Positions 6,178-8,427 of a DNA stretch of 8,427 bases are shown one piece after another. The translations under genes and the position numbers were made by a program. The notes beneath the pieces are model-generated. The model was not told where the DNA came from. It searched no databases and saw only the letters and a list, made by a program, of their open reading frames with translations. How positions within the stretch are numbered: the first letter of the stretch is position 1; each line of letters opens with the position of its first letter. The DNA is from Acidimicrobiales bacterium (GTDB lineage: Bacteria > Actinomycetota > Acidimicrobiia > Acidimicrobiales > Aldehydirespiratoraceae): contig BQJV01000115.1 in the NCBI GenBank assembly GCA_021604885.1, positions 1 through 8,427 of the forward strand, in the 5' to 3' direction.

Positions 6178-7098
6178 CTAGGAGCATCCGGCGAGGCAGG
6201 CGTCGAGTTCGGGTGGCAGCGGGGCGACCACGCCGATCGGCTCACCCGTCACCGGATGAGCGAACCGGAGTTCGCGTGCGTGCAGGAACGGGCGTCCCGG
6301 ATCCAGGCCCGGACGTCCGCCGTCGTAGTCCCGGTCACCGACCACCGGGTGACCGATGGCCCGCAGATGCACACGGATCTGGTGGGTCCGGCCGGTCTCG
6401 AGCCGACACGTCATCAACGCGGTCGGACGGGGCTGGTCGAACCGACGGTCGACCGCGTAGTGGGTGACGGCATGGCGACCCTGCTGGCTGACCGCCATGC
6501 GGGTCGGGTGGCGTGGCGACCGCCCGATCGGCGCGTCGATCACCCCGGCGTCATTGTCCGGATGGCCCCACACGAGTGCGACATAGATGCGCTCGGGTTC
6601 GTGGGCCGACATCTGGCGCACGAGTTCGGTGTAGGCCTCCGCGGTCCGCGCGACGACCAGGAGGCCCGACGTACCTCGATCCAGCCGGTGGACGATGCCG
6701 GGGCGATGTGCCTCGCCGACCGTGGCGATCTCGGGATAGCGGGCGACGAGTCCGTTGACGAGTGTTCCGTCCTCGTTACCCGCCCCGGGGTGCACGACGA
6801 GACCGGCCGGCTTCTCGATGACGATCACGTGCTCGTCCTCGTGATGGACGGCGAACTCCACATCGGCATCGGGCGCCGGACGCGGGTCGACGGCCTCCGG
6901 AAGCTCGACGGTCAGCTGCTGTCCCTCCGCGACGCGGGCCGACGCGGAGGTCACCCTCGCCTGGTCGAGGCGCACAACGCCTTCGTCGATCAGCTTCGCC
7001 GCCACCGACCGGCTGATGTCGCCGACGAGGGCGACGACGCGGTCGATGCGCTCGCCGGCCAGCGCTTCGGGGATCGTCTCGTCGAGTCGCGGACGCAT
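6178..7098 (-). CDS. rluD: RluA/RluD-family 23S rRNA pseudouridine synthase
   Basis: This 306-residue protein, normal length for RluD, isomerises uridine to pseudouridine, by family in helix 69 of 23S rRNA (E. coli positions 1911, 1915 and 1917). An S4 RNA-binding domain occupies about 1-70 (ERIDRVVALVGDISRSVAAK, 16-35; VVRLDQARVTSASARVAEGQ, 41-60). The catalytic domain has VIEKPAGLVVHPG (93-105), the signature HRLDRGTSGLLVVAR (137-151) with catalytic D140, and RTHQIRVHL (237-245). The ATG at 7098 fits the start of the S4 domain but has no clear Shine-Dalgarno; it lies 23 bp after the DksA-like stop, so coupled or leader-independent initiation is likely. An in-frame GTG at 7173 would add 25 arginine-rich residues and overlap the upstream gene, which I judge unlikely. 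The stop is 7 bp from that of the convergent Rrf2 gene, leaving no room for a dedicated terminator. RluD rather than another RluA-family member is inferred from the S4 domain and neighbourhood. Confidence 0.93.
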   Translation of the reverse strand: MRPRLDETIPEALAGERIDRVVALVGDISRSVAAKLIDEGVVRLDQARVTSASARVAEGQQLTVELPEAVDPRPAPDADVEFAVHHEDEHVIVIEKPAGLVVHPGAGNEDGTLVNGLVARYPEIATVGEAHRPGIVHRLDRGTSGLLVVARTAEAYTELVRQMSAHEPERIYVALVWGHPDNDAGVIDAPIGRSPRHPTRMAVSQQGRHAVTHYAVDRRFDQPRPTALMTCRLETGRTHQIRVHLRAIGHPVVGDRDYDGGRPGLDPGRPFLHARELRFAHPVTGEPIGVVAPLPPELDACLAGCS

Positions 7099-7121
7099 GG
7101 GTGCGAGACCGCGCGCTCGGG

Positions 7122-7700
7122 CTAGAGCCGCCCGAGCCCTCCGACCTTGTACTCGACGCGTTCGGCGGCCCACGGGATCGCCCGCAGGCGTTCCTGGGGA
7201 ATCGACAGGCCGGACTTCACGCAGACGCCGTAGGTGCCGGCCTTGATGCGGTCGAGTGCGGCGTCGATCTGTTCGACGGCGCCACGGGCCTGCGCGGACA
7301 GTGCCAGACCGCGTTCGCGTTCGACCGCGAGCGTGTCGCCCTCGCCCGACTCCTCGTCGAACTGGACATCTCCCGGTTCGCGGGCCTCGATCAGGGCATC
7401 CGCCTCTGCGCGGTATTCCTCCGCGGAATGCAGGTACTTCGCCCGTTCGGCGATGAGTCGTTCCTTCATCTCACCGACGAATTTCTTGCCGAATGGCGAC
7501 TTCGCAGCCTTCTTGGTCACCTTTTTCTTTGCCGCTTTCGTCGTCGTGTTCTTGGTGGCGGGCGCCTTCTTGGCCGCCTTCGCGTTCGATTTCTTCGCCG
7601 CGCGCTTCTTCGCGGGTGTCTTCTTGGCGGCCTTCGCGGGCGCCTTCTTGGCCGCACTCTTCTTGGCGGCCTTCTTGGTTGCTTTCTTCGCCGTCGCCAT
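7122..7700 (-). CDS. DksA/TraR-like protein with histone H1-like Lys/Ala-rich N-terminal tail and degenerate zinc finger
   Basis: This 192-residue protein has two parts. Residues 1-67 are almost wholly Lys, Ala, Thr and Pro, built from AAKK/APAKK-type repeats like the tail of eukaryotic histone H1; such tails bind DNA non-specifically. Residues 70-192 match DksA/TraR: a coiled coil (FVGEMKERLIAERAKYLHSA, 74-93, and its partner helix at about 125-153) followed by the motif GTYGVCVKSGLSIPQERLRAIPWA (155-178). The zinc finger is degenerate: of four expected Cys only C160 remains, the others being S163, R181 and Y184. DksA-type proteins act in the RNA polymerase secondary channel. Streptomyces DdbA has the same histone-plus-DksA design. 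ATG 7700 is preceded by AAGGAG at 8-nt spacing; an in-frame start at 7721 is less likely. It is the first gene of a unit with rluD. A nucleoid or transcription role is inferred. Confidence 0.9.
   Translation of the reverse strand: MATAKKATKKAAKKSAAKKAPAKAAKKTPAKKRAAKKSNAKAAKKAPATKNTTTKAAKKKVTKKAAKSPFGKKFVGEMKERLIAERAKYLHSAEEYRAEADALIEAREPGDVQFDEESGEGDTLAVERERGLALSAQARGAVEQIDAALDRIKAGTYGVCVKSGLSIPQERLRAIPWAAERVEYKVGGLGRL
7500..7700 (-). repeat. Low-complexity coding repeat for the Lys/Ala tail
   Basis: On the plus strand this stretch repeats GCCTTCTTGGC(C/G)GCC-like units, irregularly spaced, which encode the AAKK repeats of the DksA-like protein. Such tracts vary in length between strains. 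It is a coding repeat, not a mobile element. Confidence 0.7.
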
Positions 7701-7708
7701 GATGTCGG

Positions 7709-7714
7709 CTCCTT
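7709..7714 (-). promoter_or_regulatory. Ribosome binding site of the DksA-like gene
   Basis: AAGGAG on the minus strand lies 8 nt before ATG 7700, one of the best Shine-Dalgarno matches in the window, and fixes that start over the in-frame one at 7721. Confidence 0.7.
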
Positions 7715-7754
7715 GCCCCACGAGCCGACGCCCTCGCCCCGGTTCGAAGCGACG

Positions 7755-7760
7755 AGTTTA
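7755..7760 (-). promoter_or_regulatory. Candidate -10 (TAAACT) for the DksA-like/rluD unit
   Basis: TAAACT on the minus strand fits TANNNT and lies 54 bp upstream of ATG 7700, in a locally AT-richer part of the 119-bp gap after the acidic protein gene. No recognisable -35 is found at 17-19 bp. Confidence 0.3.
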
Positions 7761-7819
7761 GGCCGAATAGCAACGAATCCGGCGGATGGTATTTCCCGAT
7801 GGGAACTCGGCCCGCTGGA

Positions 7820-8427
7820 TCAGCGACGGCGCCCGAACCACGAACGACCGCCGTCGTCGTCCTCCTGGTCGAAGAACGCGGTCAGCGCGTCCTCGTCGGT
7901 GATCGGGACGACCTCGCCGTCCATCGCGTCGCGAAGCTGGGCGAGGAAGGGATCTTCGGTCGAATCGGGTGCGTCGCCGAACAGCGACGCCTCCTCGGCG
8001 ATCGGGGCCGCGTCGATCAGATCACCGACCGCAGGGACCGGCGCCGTTGCGGGGCCCCCGTCGTCGAATCCGAGCGTGGAACCGGTGCTCACCGAGTCGA
8101 GGTCGGCTGCGGTCACGAAACGGGGTGGATTGGCTTCCGGCACCTCGAGTCGGGACTCGACCCGGCCCGCGTAGGCGACCGGCTCGTTGGCCCAGGCGGG
8201 CTCGTCGTCCCAGCCGCCGGCGGATCCGCCGTCGTCCGGCGGGGCGTCGAGATCGATCGATTCCACGACCGGCTCCTCGGCGGCAGGGGGCTCGCCGGCT
8301 TCGGGCTCGACGAGGTCGATCGTGGCGGATTCGTCGAGGGCGAACGCCGGGGCACCGCTCGTCACGTCGGTGAACACGACGTCGTCCTCGGGGGACTCGT
8401 CGAGCGTGACCTCCACGGGGTCGTCGA
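7820..8427 (-). CDS. Partial very acidic protein, C-terminal region; possible DivIVA-like tail
   Basis: The minus-strand frame is open from the right edge to a TGA at 7820-7822, giving about 201 visible residues. A GTG at 8416 exists, but no ribosome binding site precedes it and the frame stays open beyond, so the true start is probably outside the window. The visible part has no Lys, Cys or His, is dominated by Asp, Glu, Pro, Ala and Val, and looks disordered. It ends with two short helix-like segments, DPFLAQLRDAM and DALTAFFDQ, then a basic SWFGRRR terminus, a sharp charge switch. I do not recognise a domain. Actinobacterial DivIVA-like polar proteins often carry long acidic tails and, from memory, divIVA lies near the dksA-like/rluD genes in other actinobacteria, so a DivIVA-like tail is a reasonable but unproven reading. 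Confidence 0.7.
   Translation of the reverse strand, partial: DDPVEVTLDESPEDDVVFTDVTSGAPAFALDESATIDLVEPEAGEPPAAEEPVVESIDLDAPPDDGGSAGGWDDEPAWANEPVAYAGRVESRLEVPEANPPRFVTAADLDSVSTGSTLGFDDGGPATAPVPAVGDLIDAAPIAEEASLFGDAPDSTEDPFLAQLRDAMDGEVVPITDEDALTAFFDQEDDDGGRSWFGRRR

Noticed and set aside
5929..7125. 398-codon plus-strand open frame over the end of the Rrf2 gene and rluD
   Set aside because: It overlaps the Rrf2 gene in another frame and is antisense to rluD, with no recognisable domain.
7099..7173. Extended rluD start at GTG 7173
   Set aside because: It would add an Arg-rich peptide, overlap the DksA-like gene by 52 bp and precede the normal S4 domain start; no ribosome binding site favours it.
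7234..7761. Plus-strand frame encoding a Phe/Ala/Leu-rich, membrane-like protein
   Set aside because: The hydrophobic run is the antisense reading of the Lys codons (AAG gives CTT or TTC) in the histone-like tail, not a membrane protein.
7793..7805. Inverted repeat TTCCC-GAT-GGGAA after the acidic protein gene
   Set aside because: The 5-bp arms are too short and no T-run follows on the minus strand. It is too weak to call a terminator or operator.

Overview
This window is high-GC, gene-dense chromosomal DNA from an actinobacterium. The evidence is a PafE/Bpa-type proteasome activator, which is an actinobacterial family, a DnaE1-type replicative polymerase, a DksA-like protein with a histone-like lysine tail, and TANNNT-type -10 candidates. 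A deep lineage such as Acidimicrobiia is my guess; nothing in the window proves it. There are no phage, IS, CRISPR, tRNA or rRNA signals. This looks like core chromosome rather than an accessory island, and I see no clear previously undescribed multi-gene system.

Layout, left to right. The 5' part of an unrecognised protein (minus strand) runs off the left edge at 1-202. Next is dnaE1 on the minus strand (327-3878, replicative DNA polymerase III alpha subunit). Its upstream leader carries a 12-bp-period array of DnaA-box-like motifs ending in a perfect actinobacterial DnaA box, TTGTCCACA. Upstream of that, still on the minus strand, a probable two-gene operon encodes an alkaline-phosphatase-superfamily phosphodiesterase (4546-5661) followed by the ATP-independent proteasome activator bpa/pafE (4026-4529). 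An Rrf2-family regulator (5724-6170, plus strand) diverges from the phosphodiesterase gene and converges with rluD, with 7 bp between their stop codons. A second minus-strand unit reads from a DksA/TraR-like protein with a lysine/alanine-rich tail (7122-7700) into rluD (6178-7098). The right edge holds the C-terminal part of a very acidic protein (7820-8427), possibly the tail of a DivIVA-like protein.

The genes cover replication (dnaE1), transcription and nucleoid control (DksA-like, Rrf2), rRNA modification (RluD) and protein turnover (Bpa). From memory, the order dksA-like, rluD and then dnaE resembles the conserved divIVA-ileS-dksA-like-lspA-rluD-...-dnaE neighbourhood of other actinobacteria. 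Here lspA is absent between the DksA-like gene and rluD. The points most worth a second look are the DnaA-box-like array in the dnaE1 leader, the DksA-like protein that has lost three of four zinc-finger cysteines, and the Rrf2 regulator with only two of the three usual cluster cysteines.
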